Shown: positions 1-8,870, counted from the stretch's first letter. The stretch: DNA of 30,062 nt from CAIJKW01 sp964443365 (GCA_964443365.1 CAYUCM010000006.1:1-30062); one strand, 5' to 3'. Program-made: numbers and translations. Notes: a model not told the origin generated them from the letters alone.

Positions 1-1
1 T

Positions 2-451
2 ATTCCACTTAATAAGGCTTCTCAAATAATTGCATGTAGTGAAATTGGTAGACGTCTGTATAAAAAGAATGATTTAGGGCTTGCTGTTATTCGTACCGCA
101 AAAGACGCCTATGAATATTTAAAAGATATGCATTCCTTACCAAAAGAACAATTAAGGGGTATATATTTGGATACTCATAATAGGGTAATTCATGATGAAG
201 TAATTTCAATTGGTACAATTAATACAAATATTGTTCATCCTAGAGAGGTTTTTAGACCCGCTCTTGAGTATGGTGCTGTGGCTGTTGTCTTGGCTCACAA
301 TCATCCATCTGGAATTTCAACCCCAAGTACTGCTGATTTAGAAATAACTAAACAACTAGTTCATGCTGGTAAAATTATTGGTATTCATGTTTTGGATCAT
401 GTTGTAATTACTAAAGAAGGATTTGAAAGTATTAATGTAAATTATCAATAA
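2..451 (+). CDS. radC: RadC-family JAB/MPN domain protein, 5' end outside window
   Basis: The frame is open from the first bases of the window, so the gene begins upstream; 149 codons are visible. The first ATG at 128 is internal: conserved RadC sequence (an A-C-S-E-I-G-R-R segment matching the family's ELGRR region) is readable before it. The visible part contains the JAB/MPN metal site HNHPSG (about residues 99-104) followed by PSTAD, giving the HxH...PS..D pattern of the family. RadC was named as a DNA repair protein, but the role of the family is unsettled. The next gene, rsmI, starts 47 bases downstream on the same strand and could be co-transcribed. The family call is secure; the biochemical role is not. 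Confidence 0.93.
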   Translation: MPLNKASQIIACSEIGRRLYKKNDLGLAVIRTAKDAYEYLKDMHSLPKEQLRGIYLDTHNRVIHDEVISIGTINTNIVHPREVFRPALEYGAVAVVLAHNHPSGISTPSTADLEITKQLVHAGKIIGIHVLDHVVITKEGFESINVNYQ

Positions 452-498
452 GATTAGTTTATTATTAAATCAAAAATTAACATATTAAATATAAAAAC

Positions 499-1221
499 AT
501 GGCAACACTTTATGTAGTCGGAACACCAATAGGAAATCTGGAAGATATCACCTTTAGAGCCGTGCGTATTTTGAAAGAGGTTGATTTAATTTTATGCGAG
601 GATACACGTACTAGTAAAAAACTATTGGATAAATATGAAATCAAAAAAGCCACAATGTCTTTTCATACGCATAGTGGTTTGGCAAAAATTGATAAAATCA
701 TTGACTATCTTAAAGAGGGAAAGGATGTGGCTTTAATAACTGACGCTGGAACTCCAGCTATTTCTGATCCTGGATCTATTTTGATTTCCAAAATAAGAGA
801 AGAGTTTGACAGCGGCGGGCTTGAAGAAAATGTTTTAATCAAGTCTATTCCGGGACCTAGTGCATTAACCGCAGCCCTTTCAATAGTTGGACTTCCAGAT
901 CATCAATTTACATTCTTGGGTTTTTTGCCACACAAAAAAGGAAGAGAAACAATATTTAAAAACATAACGGAGTCCCCTAAAAATTCCTTTGTTTTCTATG
1001 AGTCAACCCACAGAATTTTGAAGACACTAGAGTCAATTAAAATTCATTTTGAAAAAAGTGGCATGGAAGATCGTAAAATATATCTGGCCAGAGAACTAAC
1101 TAAGATGTTTGAAGAATGTTTAACTGGCACTGCCCAAGAACTTATTGAGCTTATGAATTCTGATTCCAATAAGATTAAGGGGGAATTTGTGGTAATCATT
1201 GGTCCAACAATTTTGAAATAA
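499..1221 (+). CDS. rsmI: 16S rRNA (cytidine-1402-2'-O)-methyltransferase
   Basis: RsmI methylates the ribose of C1402 in the decoding centre of 16S rRNA, using S-adenosylmethionine. The 240-residue product opens with the tetrapyrrole-methylase signature VGTPIGNLEDITFRA (about residues 6-20), followed by CEDTRTS, TDAGTPAISDPGS, PGPSA, FLGFLPHKKGRE and FYESTHRI, all in RsmI order. It is about 45 residues shorter than E. coli RsmI, with the C-terminal extension missing and the catalytic fold intact. The start is the only ATG ahead of the conserved N-terminus. It has no Shine-Dalgarno sequence; the upstream stretch is A/T-rich and ends in AAAAAC directly before ATG. Confidence 0.95.
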   Translation: MATLYVVGTPIGNLEDITFRAVRILKEVDLILCEDTRTSKKLLDKYEIKKATMSFHTHSGLAKIDKIIDYLKEGKDVALITDAGTPAISDPGSILISKIREEFDSGGLEENVLIKSIPGPSALTAALSIVGLPDHQFTFLGFLPHKKGRETIFKNITESPKNSFVFYESTHRILKTLESIKIHFEKSGMEDRKIYLARELTKMFEECLTGTAQELIELMNSDSNKIKGEFVVIIGPTILK

Positions 1222-1232
1222 GGACTATGTTC

Positions 1233-1241
1233 TGCTATACT
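1233..1241 (+). promoter_or_regulatory. Extended -10 promoter, 7 bases before the ATG at 1249
   Basis: TGC followed by TATACT (1236-1241) forms a TGn-extended -10 element. The next ATG begins 8 bases after the box, so transcription starting at the usual distance would begin on or next to the start codon. No convincing -35 is seen, which is acceptable for an extended -10 promoter. Confidence 0.5.
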
Positions 1242-1248
1242 TATTGCC

Positions 1249-1416
1249 ATGAAGAAAATGAGAATATTGTTTATGGCCCTTGGTTTGATTATTGCGCTTA
1301 TACCCACTTTTTTATCTGTGTGGGGAGGTCTTAAGAATTGGACAGTTACAATTCTTGGATTATTAATTGCTGTTTTGTCTTATATATACTTACATGAACA
1401 GCAAACAAAAAACTAA
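1249..1416 (+). CDS. Small two-helix membrane protein, function unknown
   Basis: This 55-codon reading frame starts with a basic MKKMR and has two hydrophobic stretches (about residues 6-24 and 31-47) separated by a short W-G-G-L-K-N-W turn. It ends in a polar EQQTKN tail. That is a typical small bitopic or hairpin membrane protein. Its ATG lies 7 bases after an extended -10 box, and its 3' end overlaps the start of the next gene by 23 bases in another frame, an arrangement typical of translational coupling. I do not recognise a family. Coding status is inferred from the membrane-protein-like composition, the promoter and the overlap. Confidence 0.6.
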   Translation: MKKMRILFMALGLIIALIPTFLSVWGGLKNWTVTILGLLIAVLSYIYLHEQQTKN

Positions 1417-2764
1417 AATAAAAAGGTTTGAGAAAATTTTACTTAGCAAAAGAGGGCTAATCCTTATTGGCTCTTTTTGTTTTGTGATTTTTATATTATT
1501 CATTGCACCTAATATTTTTATGGTGAGCTTTGATGCGACTCACATGAAGGCTGACGTCAACTCATCTGGTTCATCAGAAGGCTCGTCGGTCTCCTCACTT
1601 GTCACACAATCGGATGATGCAAATGCGTCAGGATCTTTGTCTGTAATTTCATCTTCATCATCTTCTGCGTCAATAGGTGGTGTGATGTTTGATCCGGGTA
1701 ATCCATTGATGCAAAATTCATCTGACGTTACTCATGTACAAACTCCAAATTCATTAAAAGCAATTTATATATCAAGTTGGGTCGCCGGATCGCCAGATCT
1801 AAAAAATAAAATAAAAAAACTAATTGAAGACACGGAACTAAATGCTGTAATTATTGATTTTAAAGATTCAACGGGTAAAATTTCTGGATACACTGGTGTG
1901 CCTGAAATAGATAATGTTGGATGTACAGAAACTAGAATTAAAGATATTAAGGGTCTCGTTAAAGAATTTCACGATAGTAATATTTATTTGATTGCAAGAA
2001 TTGCAGTCTTTCAAGATCCTTGTATGACAGGTAAACATCCAGATTATGCAGTTAAAAGAAAAAGTGATGGTAAAATTTGGAAAGACAGAAAGGGTCTTTC
2101 TTGGATGTATGCTGGGTCAAAAGAGGTTTGGGAATATAATATTAAGGTTGCAAGAGTTGCGTATTATTTAGGATTCGATGAAGTTAATTTTGATTATATT
2201 AGATTTCCATCTGATGGAAATATGAAGGATCTTTCTTATCCTGTTGCTGTTAGTAATTCCACTTCAACTGATGTTAGCGTGAACACTCGTTCAAATATAC
2301 TAAGTAGATTCTTTATTTATGTTGATGATGAGCTTAGAAAAAAAGCGGGGGATAATAAGCCTAAAATTTCAGCTGATGTATTTGGGCTGGTTGCAACTAA
2401 TTATGACGATTTAGGAATCGGTCAAGTTTTAGAGAAAATTTTGCCATATGTTGATTATATTGCGCCAATGGTTTATCCGTCACATTTTGCAAACGGTTGG
2501 AATGGTTATGCAAAACCCGCAACTCATCCGTATGAGGTTATTAGTATTTCAATGGGAAAAGCTGTGGCTCGTGCAAAAGCCATGGGAGAAGATCCAAATA
2601 AATTGCGTCCATGGCTTCAGGATTTCAATTTGGGCGCAACTTATACTCCGCAAATGATTAAGGATCAAATTAGGGGCGCAAAAGATGTTGGTTTAAATAG
2701 TTGGATGATGTGGGATCCTGCAAATAAATACAACAGTACAAAGAAAATTTTAATTGGGGAATAA
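1394..2764 (+). CDS. Membrane-anchored putative glycoside hydrolase (DUF4015 family)
   Basis: A basic N-terminus precedes one transmembrane segment (about residues 22-43 of 456). A Ser/Gly/Asp-rich linker (about 50-105) follows, then a domain from about 120 to the end. That domain matches the DUF4015 'putative glycosyl hydrolase' family (TIM-barrel type) by the pattern IYISSW near its start, then AVIIDFKDSTG, VNFDYIRFPSDG, DYIAPMVYPSHF and WMMWDP at the end. The Asp-rich barrel strands are the probable active site. The protein is probably displayed outside the cytoplasmic membrane on a flexible stalk; its substrate is unknown. An upstream in-frame ATG at 1367 would add nine hydrophobic residues ahead of the basic segment, so 1394 is preferred. 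The start overlaps the small membrane gene by 23 bases. Confidence 0.85.
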   Translation: MNSKQKTKIKRFEKILLSKRGLILIGSFCFVIFILFIAPNIFMVSFDATHMKADVNSSGSSEGSSVSSLVTQSDDANASGSLSVISSSSSSASIGGVMFDPGNPLMQNSSDVTHVQTPNSLKAIYISSWVAGSPDLKNKIKKLIEDTELNAVIIDFKDSTGKISGYTGVPEIDNVGCTETRIKDIKGLVKEFHDSNIYLIARIAVFQDPCMTGKHPDYAVKRKSDGKIWKDRKGLSWMYAGSKEVWEYNIKVARVAYYLGFDEVNFDYIRFPSDGNMKDLSYPVAVSNSTSTDVSVNTRSNILSRFFIYVDDELRKKAGDNKPKISADVFGLVATNYDDLGIGQVLEKILPYVDYIAPMVYPSHFANGWNGYAKPATHPYEVISISMGKAVARAKAMGEDPNKLRPWLQDFNLGATYTPQMIKDQIRGAKDVGLNSWMMWDPANKYNSTKKILIGE

Positions 2765-2776
2765 TCATTTAATAAC

Positions 2777-3406
2777 ATGAGGCAAAACAAATCGATAATA
2801 AATAATGCAATAAAAACTTTATTGGCTTTTATATTTATATTTAATGTATCGGCTGGTTTGTATTTACCAATAATAGCTGTTTACATCACAAATAATATTA
2901 TTGGAGGCACGTTAATCGTTGTTGGCATATCGACAGCCATATACTCCATATCAAAATCAATTATCCAGGTTTTGATTGCAAAAAATTTAGACAAAAACAA
3001 AAGAGAGATTGCAGATTTTGTTTTTTTGATGATCGGGATATTTTTAGCCGTATCATACAGCTTGGGTTATCTATTAATTAAGGATTATATTCATTTGTAT
3101 TTTCTGCAAATTATTGTTGGTGTCGCCGATGCATGTATTATGGCTTCTTATTACGCGATTTTTTCTCATCATATCGATAAAGATAGTCAGGGTTTTGAGT
3201 GGAGTTTGTTTAGTACGGTTGGGCTAACCTTGTCTACCGCTCTGGGTGGTATATTCAGTGGATATATAGCTTCTAGATATGGCTTTTCTTTGTTGTTTGT
3301 TATGTCAGCTGTTTTGAATATTATTGCCGCAATTCTTCTTCTGGTATTGTTTCCATATGTAAAAAATTTTAGAAAAGACATTTATTATAAGAATACTAAA
3401 CTCTAA
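2777..3406 (+). CDS. Half-size MFS-like membrane protein
   Basis: The 209 residues contain about six transmembrane helices, with a short cytoplasmic basic loop (K-N-L-D-K-N-K-R-E) between helices 2 and 3, as in the first half of a major facilitator superfamily transporter. The family normally has twelve helices. Here the frame stops after six with a charged tail, and the next 67 bases before the promoter of the downstream gene hold no second half. It could work as a homodimer, or be a remnant. It starts 12 bases after the stop of the DUF4015 gene, so the two are probably one operon. No substrate can be inferred. Confidence 0.7.
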   Translation: MRQNKSIINNAIKTLLAFIFIFNVSAGLYLPIIAVYITNNIIGGTLIVVGISTAIYSISKSIIQVLIAKNLDKNKREIADFVFLMIGIFLAVSYSLGYLLIKDYIHLYFLQIIVGVADACIMASYYAIFSHHIDKDSQGFEWSLFSTVGLTLSTALGGIFSGYIASRYGFSLLFVMSAVLNIIAAILLLVLFPYVKNFRKDIYYKNTKL

Positions 3407-3434
3407 TTATATTTTTGCCACCAAGTAGTAGACC

Positions 3435-3463
3435 TAGCCACAAATCTCTTTTCGCATTATACT
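3435..3463 (+). promoter_or_regulatory. Promoter of the VirD4-like gene
   Basis: The -35-like TAGCCA (3435-3440) and the -10 TATACT (3458-3463) are separated by 17 bases. The ATG at 3474 begins after a 10-base gap, so the predicted 5' leader is at most about four bases. No Shine-Dalgarno sequence fits in it. Confidence 0.45.
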
Positions 3464-3473
3464 ATATATAAAT

Positions 3474-5489
3474 ATGCACGAAGAAGACAAAGTAACATAT
3501 TTTGCTGAGACCGACGCGAGAAATAAGCGTATACGTTTTGGTATAAAAAATAAGGATAGAACTCGTCATATATACGCCATTGGAAAAACAGGTATGGGTA
3601 AATCAAACCTTCTTGAGGTTATGGCCATTCAGGATATTCGGAATGGAGAAGGGTTTGCTTTTATTGATCCGCACGGTAAAACTGCAGATTTGCTTTTGGA
3701 ATATATTCCAGAACACAGAAAAAAAGATGTAATATATTTTGCACCCTTTGACCTTGATTATCCGATCGCCTTTAATGTTCTTGAAGACGTTGGTCCAGAG
3801 AAAAGACACCTGGTAGCAAATGGTTTGATGAGTGCGTTTAAGAAAATTTGGGTTGATGCATGGTCTGCTAGAATGGAATATATTTTAAGTAATATTATGC
3901 TTGCTCTTTTGGAGTACCCAGGCTCTAGTCTTTTGGGGGTAAACAGAATGCTTGCTGATAAGGATTTTAGAAATGCAGTTGTTGAAAATATTACAGATCC
4001 ATCAGTTAAATCTTTTTGGGTTGATGAATATGCAAAATACACAGAAAAATTTGCCGCAGACGCAGCGCCCGCTATTCAAAACAAGGTTGGACAATTCGTT
4101 GCAAATCCACTAGTTAGAAATATTATTGGTCAGGCAAAATCTAGTTTTGATATTAGAGAGGTGATGGATAATAAAAAGATTTTGATTATTAACTTATCAA
4201 AGGGTAGAGTTGGTGAAGCTAATGCAAATCTTTTGGGCTCAATGCTTATTACAAAAATTTATCTTGCCGCAATGTCTCGCGCGGATTTAAAAGAGGATGA
4301 ACTTAAAAAAGTTCCACAGTTTTATTTGTATGTTGATGAGTTCCAGTCTTTTGCTAATGAATCTTTTGCGGACATTCTTTCTGAAGCTAGAAAATATAAA
4401 TTGAATTTAACAATTGCTCATCAATATATTGAACAAATGACTGACGAGGTTAGAGCAGCGGTTTTTGGAAACGTTGGAACAATGATTACATTTAGAGTTG
4501 GCGCCCATGACGGCTCTGTTTTTGAAAAGGAATACGCTCCTGAATTTACCGCAGAGGATTTGGTTAATCTTCAACAATATCAAATGTATTTAAAGCTTAT
4601 GATTGATGGTGTTACATCTCGTCCATTTTCCGCTATTGGAATGGCTCCAATTCCCAAGCCGGAAATTTCTTATGATGAAGATATTTTAAAATTATCAAGA
4701 GAGCAATTTGCTGCTCCTCGTGAAAAAGTTGAAAGTGAAATTAGAGAGTGGTATGAAAAGAAGATTAAGCCCGCAAGTTCAAGCTCATCGTCAGCAGGGT
4801 CTTCGTCTGGGGGGTCTTCATCTAGCGCAGAAAGACCAAAGAGAGATGGGGGAGATAGAGGTTCAAGATCGTCTGGTAAGTCATCTGAGAGATCGAGCGA
4901 GAGATTGGGTGATAGTAGGTCTGGCGATAGATCTAATAGCGTACGTGGTGACAGGTCTGGTGATAGGCCTAGAAGCGTAGGTGGTGATAGATCTGGTAAT
5001 GGACGTGGTGATAGGCCCAGCAATACTTCTCATGAAAAGCCTAATATAGTAGACCCAATTTTAAGCTCGGCTCTAAATTCAAACTCAATCACAAGCTCAA
5101 ATCCAAACCCCATCCCAAATCCAAATCCAGCTCAAGACCCAAATCCACTTCCAAACAACTCACATACCACTTCAGTGAATAAAACAATTTCACTTACTAA
5201 TTTAAACTCCGACTCAACAGAAAACAAATCAAAAAATAATCAAAAGATTGCTAAGCCTGAAAATGTTAATGCATTAAGAAATGCACTACTTTCTATTGTT
5301 GGAGAAGATGCTATTAATAAAAAAGAGGAAAAAACCAATGTTGATTCCAGTGCCGGTGTCAATTCCAATGCTGTTGTAAATGAAAAACCGTCTAATCCTG
5401 TTCATGATAAAAACACTCAAGATGAAGTTAAATCAAACACAGATTCAATCTCTGCATCTGATCTAAAAAAGATATTGGAAATTGATTAA
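3474..5489 (+). CDS. VirD4/TraG-like (type IV secretion coupling protein family) ATPase with repetitive tail
   Basis: A FtsK/HerA-superfamily motor domain spans about residues 1-420. It has Walker A GKTGMGKS (37-44), a DPHGK motif (65-69), NLSKGRVG, Walker B LYVDEFQSF (285-293) and an IAHQY motif (about 318-322), an order typical of TraG/TrwB/VirD4-like coupling proteins that move DNA or protein through membranes. The N-terminal membrane helices of classical VirD4 are absent. After about residue 425 comes roughly 245 residues of low complexity: a Ser-rich stretch, tandem G-D-R-S/P repeats, an Asn-Pro-rich stretch and a final conserved-looking segment ending in a short charged helix. No other secretion genes are in the window. 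It could be a stand-alone DNA motor instead. Confidence 0.82.
   Translation: MHEEDKVTYFAETDARNKRIRFGIKNKDRTRHIYAIGKTGMGKSNLLEVMAIQDIRNGEGFAFIDPHGKTADLLLEYIPEHRKKDVIYFAPFDLDYPIAFNVLEDVGPEKRHLVANGLMSAFKKIWVDAWSARMEYILSNIMLALLEYPGSSLLGVNRMLADKDFRNAVVENITDPSVKSFWVDEYAKYTEKFAADAAPAIQNKVGQFVANPLVRNIIGQAKSSFDIREVMDNKKILIINLSKGRVGEANANLLGSMLITKIYLAAMSRADLKEDELKKVPQFYLYVDEFQSFANESFADILSEARKYKLNLTIAHQYIEQMTDEVRAAVFGNVGTMITFRVGAHDGSVFEKEYAPEFTAEDLVNLQQYQMYLKLMIDGVTSRPFSAIGMAPIPKPEISYDEDILKLSREQFAAPREKVESEIREWYEKKIKPASSSSSSAGSSSGGSSSSAERPKRDGGDRGSRSSGKSSERSSERLGDSRSGDRSNSVRGDRSGDRPRSVGGDRSGNGRGDRPSNTSHEKPNIVDPILSSALNSNSITSSNPNPIPNPNPAQDPNPLPNNSHTTSVNKTISLTNLNSDSTENKSKNNQKIAKPENVNALRNALLSIVGEDAINKKEEKTNVDSSAGVNSNAVVNEKPSNPVHDKNTQDEVKSNTDSISASDLKKILEID
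4908..5018 (+). repeat. In-frame 12-base tandem repeats encoding G-D-R-S/P
   Basis: Six related units of the form GGYGAYAGRYCY can be read here, some directly adjacent and others separated by short N/S-V-R/G spacers (first unit three bases longer). The repeats keep the frame. The DNA units are more similar than the protein requires, which suggests recent expansion by slippage. Confidence 0.7.
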
Positions 5490-5514
5490 GTAGACTCTAA
5501 TTAAATATTTTAAT

Positions 5515-6396
5515 CTAAACCCTTATCCATTCATACGGTGCAACCTCATTTGTGTTGGCTAGTGGATTTTTAACCCAGTTTTTTGGCGCAATTACAATTT
5601 TATTTTTATTTGAATTTAACCAAGCACCCCACCAACTAAAACTAGAATTGGCTATTATATTATGGTCACACAAACTCATTAATATTAATTCTTCATAATC
5701 AAGAATTTCTGGTCTTGAAATACATATATACGGAGTGTCTGTTTTTAAATTTTCCTTTACCCAAGAAACATCATCTGAAAATACAAATAGAACCAAAGGC
5801 TTATTACACAGCTTGGCTTGTATGGTGCTTATCGCTCTTTGATAATAAGATAAATCTAATACTCCATGATACACGTTGGCGTACTTGTCTGTAATATAAT
5901 CTCCACGTCTTATGTGTAAAGAGGCAACAACGCCGCCGTTGTCTCGTATCTGTTTTATTCTATCTCTAAATACAGAAGCTTTTTCTCCAAGTTTGTTTTT
6001 TAATTTTAAGTCATGCCTTAGAGTTGTTTCTATATCTTTAAAATATTTTTCCGATTGCCAATATCCCTCAATACAGTCTCCATCTTTTAAATTAAAATCA
6101 TTTGGATTAAAGATATAATTGGAGTATGGATTTGTTGTGTTTTTTATCTTGGCTTTTATTCTCTTAACGAATTTCATTGCGGCATCAACCTTGTTCATTT
6201 CTTTGTGCGCCACAATGTCTGCTTGTATATTGAATACATCTAATTGGTATTTTCTTGGGGTGTCAGTCTTGTCTGGGTTTTTGTAATTTGATACATCTAG
6301 ACCAAGCGGAGCCTCCAATTTTAAAGAAGCAGCTCTTCCAAAAGCATATTGAAATAATTGGTTGCCTAAGCCCCCCTTTAATTTAACCGTTATCAT
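5515..6396 (-). CDS. GT11 family glycosyltransferase (alpha-1,2-fucosyltransferase-like)
   Basis: The 293-residue product begins with the GT11 hallmark KLKGGLGNQLFQYAFGRA (about residues 5-22). It has the nucleotide-sugar-binding HIRRGDY (161-167) and the C-terminal SSFSWWGAWLN (251-261). Family members transfer fucose from GDP-fucose to a galactose acceptor in surface glycans; donor and acceptor here are inferred from the family only. Length is normal. It is divergent from the O-antigen ligase gene across a 107-base promoter region and convergent with the VirD4-like gene, with 25 bases between stop codons. Its base composition matches the neighbours, so there is no sign of very recent transfer. 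Confidence 0.92.
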   Translation of the reverse strand: MITVKLKGGLGNQLFQYAFGRAASLKLEAPLGLDVSNYKNPDKTDTPRKYQLDVFNIQADIVAHKEMNKVDAAMKFVKRIKAKIKNTTNPYSNYIFNPNDFNLKDGDCIEGYWQSEKYFKDIETTLRHDLKLKNKLGEKASVFRDRIKQIRDNGGVVASLHIRRGDYITDKYANVYHGVLDLSYYQRAISTIQAKLCNKPLVLFVFSDDVSWVKENLKTDTPYICISRPEILDYEELILMSLCDHNIIANSSFSWWGAWLNSNKNKIVIAPKNWVKNPLANTNEVAPYEWIRV

Positions 6397-6405
6397 GTTC
6401 TGTAT

Positions 6406-6434
6406 AGTGTACGATTTTTATGCCTATTTTACAA
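6406..6434 (-). promoter_or_regulatory. Promoter of the GT11 gene
   Basis: Reading the minus strand, TTGTAA (plus positions 6429-6434) and TACACT (6406-6411) are separated by exactly 17 bases. The gap from the -10 to the ATG is 9 bases, again a near-leaderless layout. Confidence 0.45.
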
Positions 6435-6485
6435 ATAGACATAAGGCTTATTTGTGTTTTATAACCTTTTTGCTCGTAAAAATTA

Positions 6486-6494
6486 TGATATACT
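6486..6494 (+). promoter_or_regulatory. Extended -10 promoter of the O-antigen ligase gene
   Basis: TGA directly before TATACT (6489-6494) makes an extended -10. The ATG at 6504 follows after 9 bases. No good -35 at 17 bases was found. Confidence 0.45.
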
Positions 6495-6503
6495 AGCTCC
6501 ACT

Positions 6504-8870
6504 ATGAATAAAGCAAATACGAGTGTAATTAGTGCGCTCAAAAATACAATTATCGGTCTTATTTTACTTGTTCCATTTTCAAGTCTGGTTGTAACAAGTA
6601 ATCTATATTTTCCTTATATAACAGGTAAGGGATTCACCGCTAGAGCTCTTGTGATTTTAATTGCGGTTCTTTACACAATTCTTATTGTTAGAGACAGAAG
6701 TTATTTGCCAAAGAAAAATGCTATTTTGATTTCGGCTTTTTCTTTTATCGGTATTTTGTTTCTCTCAACAGTTTTTGCGATTGATCCCGTAAGAAGCTTT
6801 TGGAGTAATCAAGAAAGAATGGAAGGGTTTATCGCCTTACTTGAAATTTTTATATTGTTTTTTGTTAGCTTGGGAGTTTTTGCAAGAGAATTTTTTGGTA
6901 TTGCAAAGACACATCAAAAACATCTTGCTGCGCCATCAGATTTTGGTCCATGGAAATGGTTTTATAATGTAATGCTTTTGATTAGTATAATATTAGGTAT
7001 TTACGCTTTGACTCAAAAGAAAGATGATGCAGATCGTATTTTTGGAACATTAGGAAACTCATCTTATCTTGGTGGTTATGCTTTAACTCATTTCTTCATT
7101 GCTTTTTATCTTGGTGTTGCGGTTGTGAAGAATCATATCATTCCTCATTACAAGACAATCAAAAATCTTTTTACAGAAAAGCTGGCCCCAATGTCTTTAA
7201 CTCTGGTCTATTTGATTGTTGGCGCGTTTAATTTATTTGTTTTGTATCACACTGGTACAAGAGGATCATTTGCTGGTCTTTTAGTTGGGGTTGCTTTGAT
7301 TGCTATAATTTGGGCTATTTTCTCAAAAAAAGAAAGATTTTTCCGTTGGGTTGGAATTATTATTATCGCCATAATGATAATATCAGTTTCTACGCTTGGT
7401 TTAACAAAAAATTCTTCCTTCGTTAAAGAAAGGCCTTTGTTGAATAGATTTGCTGAACTTATAACATTAGATATTTTTAAGGTTATGAAAGAGCAGGGTT
7501 ATTCAAGAAATTTACTTTGGAAAATGTCATGGGAGGGGGTAAAAGAAAATCCAATATTAGGTTGGGGTCAAGACAATTTTCCTTATGTATTTGCAAAACA
7601 CTATGATCCAGGAATGTATGGACAAGAGCAATGGTTTGATAGAACGCACAATGTTTTCTTCGACTGGCTTATCGCATCAGGTTTCTTGGGACTAATTGCC
7701 TATCTATCATTATTTATCTCTGCTTTATATATGTTGTGGAAGAGAGGGGGAGATCATTGGAGTGTTGCAGAAAGAGCGATTCTGACGGGCGTTATTGCTG
7801 CGTATTTCGTTCATAATTTATTTGTGTTCGACAACTTAATAAGTTATATATTCTTCTTTACTCTTTTGGCTTTTATCGCAACAAGAGGATATTCTAGTTT
7901 GCACATAGAATCAAAATCAATGCTAAATAACGGAGGAAGATATACTGTGGATGCCCTAGCAATTATAATTGGTATTTATGTAATGTGGGTCGCTGTTATT
8001 GCTCCACTTAATGCAAGTGCGGGAATAATTAAATCAATGAGCGGAAAGCAAATTAATTCAAAGGGTCAGGTTGTAGAAGTTTCTTTGGATAAGAGATTTG
8101 AATTAATTAAAAATGCCATTGAGATTGGTGGTGTTACAAAATTGGAAGCAAATGAAAGATTGGTTGATATTTCTGTTGATTTGATTTCCAAAACAGCAAA
8201 AGATAACCCAGCCTTTGCTCAGTCTGTGTACACTTATACTGTTAATGCTTATGCAGAACAAATGGGAAAGACTCCACTTGATCCTCGTGTATTTTATTTC
8301 TATTCTATTTTCCAAAATAAAATTGGCGATATTAATGGGGCGATAACCTCAATAGATAAAGCAATCGATTTATCCCCAAACAAACAATCATTCTTGTACA
8401 ACAAGGGACAGATGTTGATTGGTGTTAATAAAAGAGCTGAGGCAGTGGAAGTATTTAAAAAGGCTTTGGGTTTATTTCCACAAAATAGAGAGGCATTGAA
8501 GTATTATGTAAATGCGTTAATCGTAAGCGCTGATATAAAGGGCGCTGAGAATCTTATTGCAGATTATGCAAAGGATAATAAAGATTTCTCTCCAGATGTT
8601 ATTTGGGAGGATGCTATGGCAATTCAGTCTTTGGTGGATATGAAATATTTTGATAAGGCGATTTCAATCGTTAAAAATAAAATAAGTAAAAATCCTGAAG
8701 ATATTCAGTCTATTGTTTCTCTATCTGCAATCTATCTAAAACAAGGTAATAGATGGGCAGCAATTGAAGAGCTTAAGAAAATTAAAGTAATTAAGCCTGA
8801 GTACTCAGCGACAGTTGATAAATATATTAAAGATATTCAAGATGGAAAAGATCCGACAAATAGTAAATAA
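6504..8870 (+). CDS. O-antigen ligase/polymerase-like membrane protein with TPR tail
   Basis: About a dozen transmembrane helices fill the first ~500 of 788 residues. The family's polar loop is readable: HTGTRGSFAGL (about residue 249), then GWGQDNFPYVF and DRTHNVFFDWLIASGFLG, the Wzy_C/WaaL pattern with the R-x-HN motif near the following helix. From about residue 590 to 780 there are several TPR-like helical pairs (A-I-D-L-S-P-N type repeats), probably outside the membrane. Such proteins ligate or polymerise lipid-linked glycans at the outer face of the cytoplasmic membrane. Whether it makes polysaccharide or glycosylates proteins such as pilins cannot be told. It overlaps the next gene by 29 bases, suggesting coupled expression. 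Confidence 0.88.
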   Translation: MNKANTSVISALKNTIIGLILLVPFSSLVVTSNLYFPYITGKGFTARALVILIAVLYTILIVRDRSYLPKKNAILISAFSFIGILFLSTVFAIDPVRSFWSNQERMEGFIALLEIFILFFVSLGVFAREFFGIAKTHQKHLAAPSDFGPWKWFYNVMLLISIILGIYALTQKKDDADRIFGTLGNSSYLGGYALTHFFIAFYLGVAVVKNHIIPHYKTIKNLFTEKLAPMSLTLVYLIVGAFNLFVLYHTGTRGSFAGLLVGVALIAIIWAIFSKKERFFRWVGIIIIAIMIISVSTLGLTKNSSFVKERPLLNRFAELITLDIFKVMKEQGYSRNLLWKMSWEGVKENPILGWGQDNFPYVFAKHYDPGMYGQEQWFDRTHNVFFDWLIASGFLGLIAYLSLFISALYMLWKRGGDHWSVAERAILTGVIAAYFVHNLFVFDNLISYIFFFTLLAFIATRGYSSLHIESKSMLNNGGRYTVDALAIIIGIYVMWVAVIAPLNASAGIIKSMSGKQINSKGQVVEVSLDKRFELIKNAIEIGGVTKLEANERLVDISVDLISKTAKDNPAFAQSVYTYTVNAYAEQMGKTPLDPRVFYFYSIFQNKIGDINGAITSIDKAIDLSPNKQSFLYNKGQMLIGVNKRAEAVEVFKKALGLFPQNREALKYYVNALIVSADIKGAENLIADYAKDNKDFSPDVIWEDAMAIQSLVDMKYFDKAISIVKNKISKNPEDIQSIVSLSAIYLKQGNRWAAIEELKKIKVIKPEYSATVDKYIKDIQDGKDPTNSK

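Noticed and set aside
1367..1393. Upstream in-frame start for the DUF4015 protein
   Set aside because: It would put nine hydrophobic residues before the basic segment and lies deeper within the small membrane gene; the ATG at 1394 gives a normal type II anchor.
4670..5023. 117-codon minus-strand frame with repeated L-S-P-D-L motifs
   Set aside because: Antisense reading of the tandem-repeat tail of the VirD4-like gene; the repetition comes from the sense strand.
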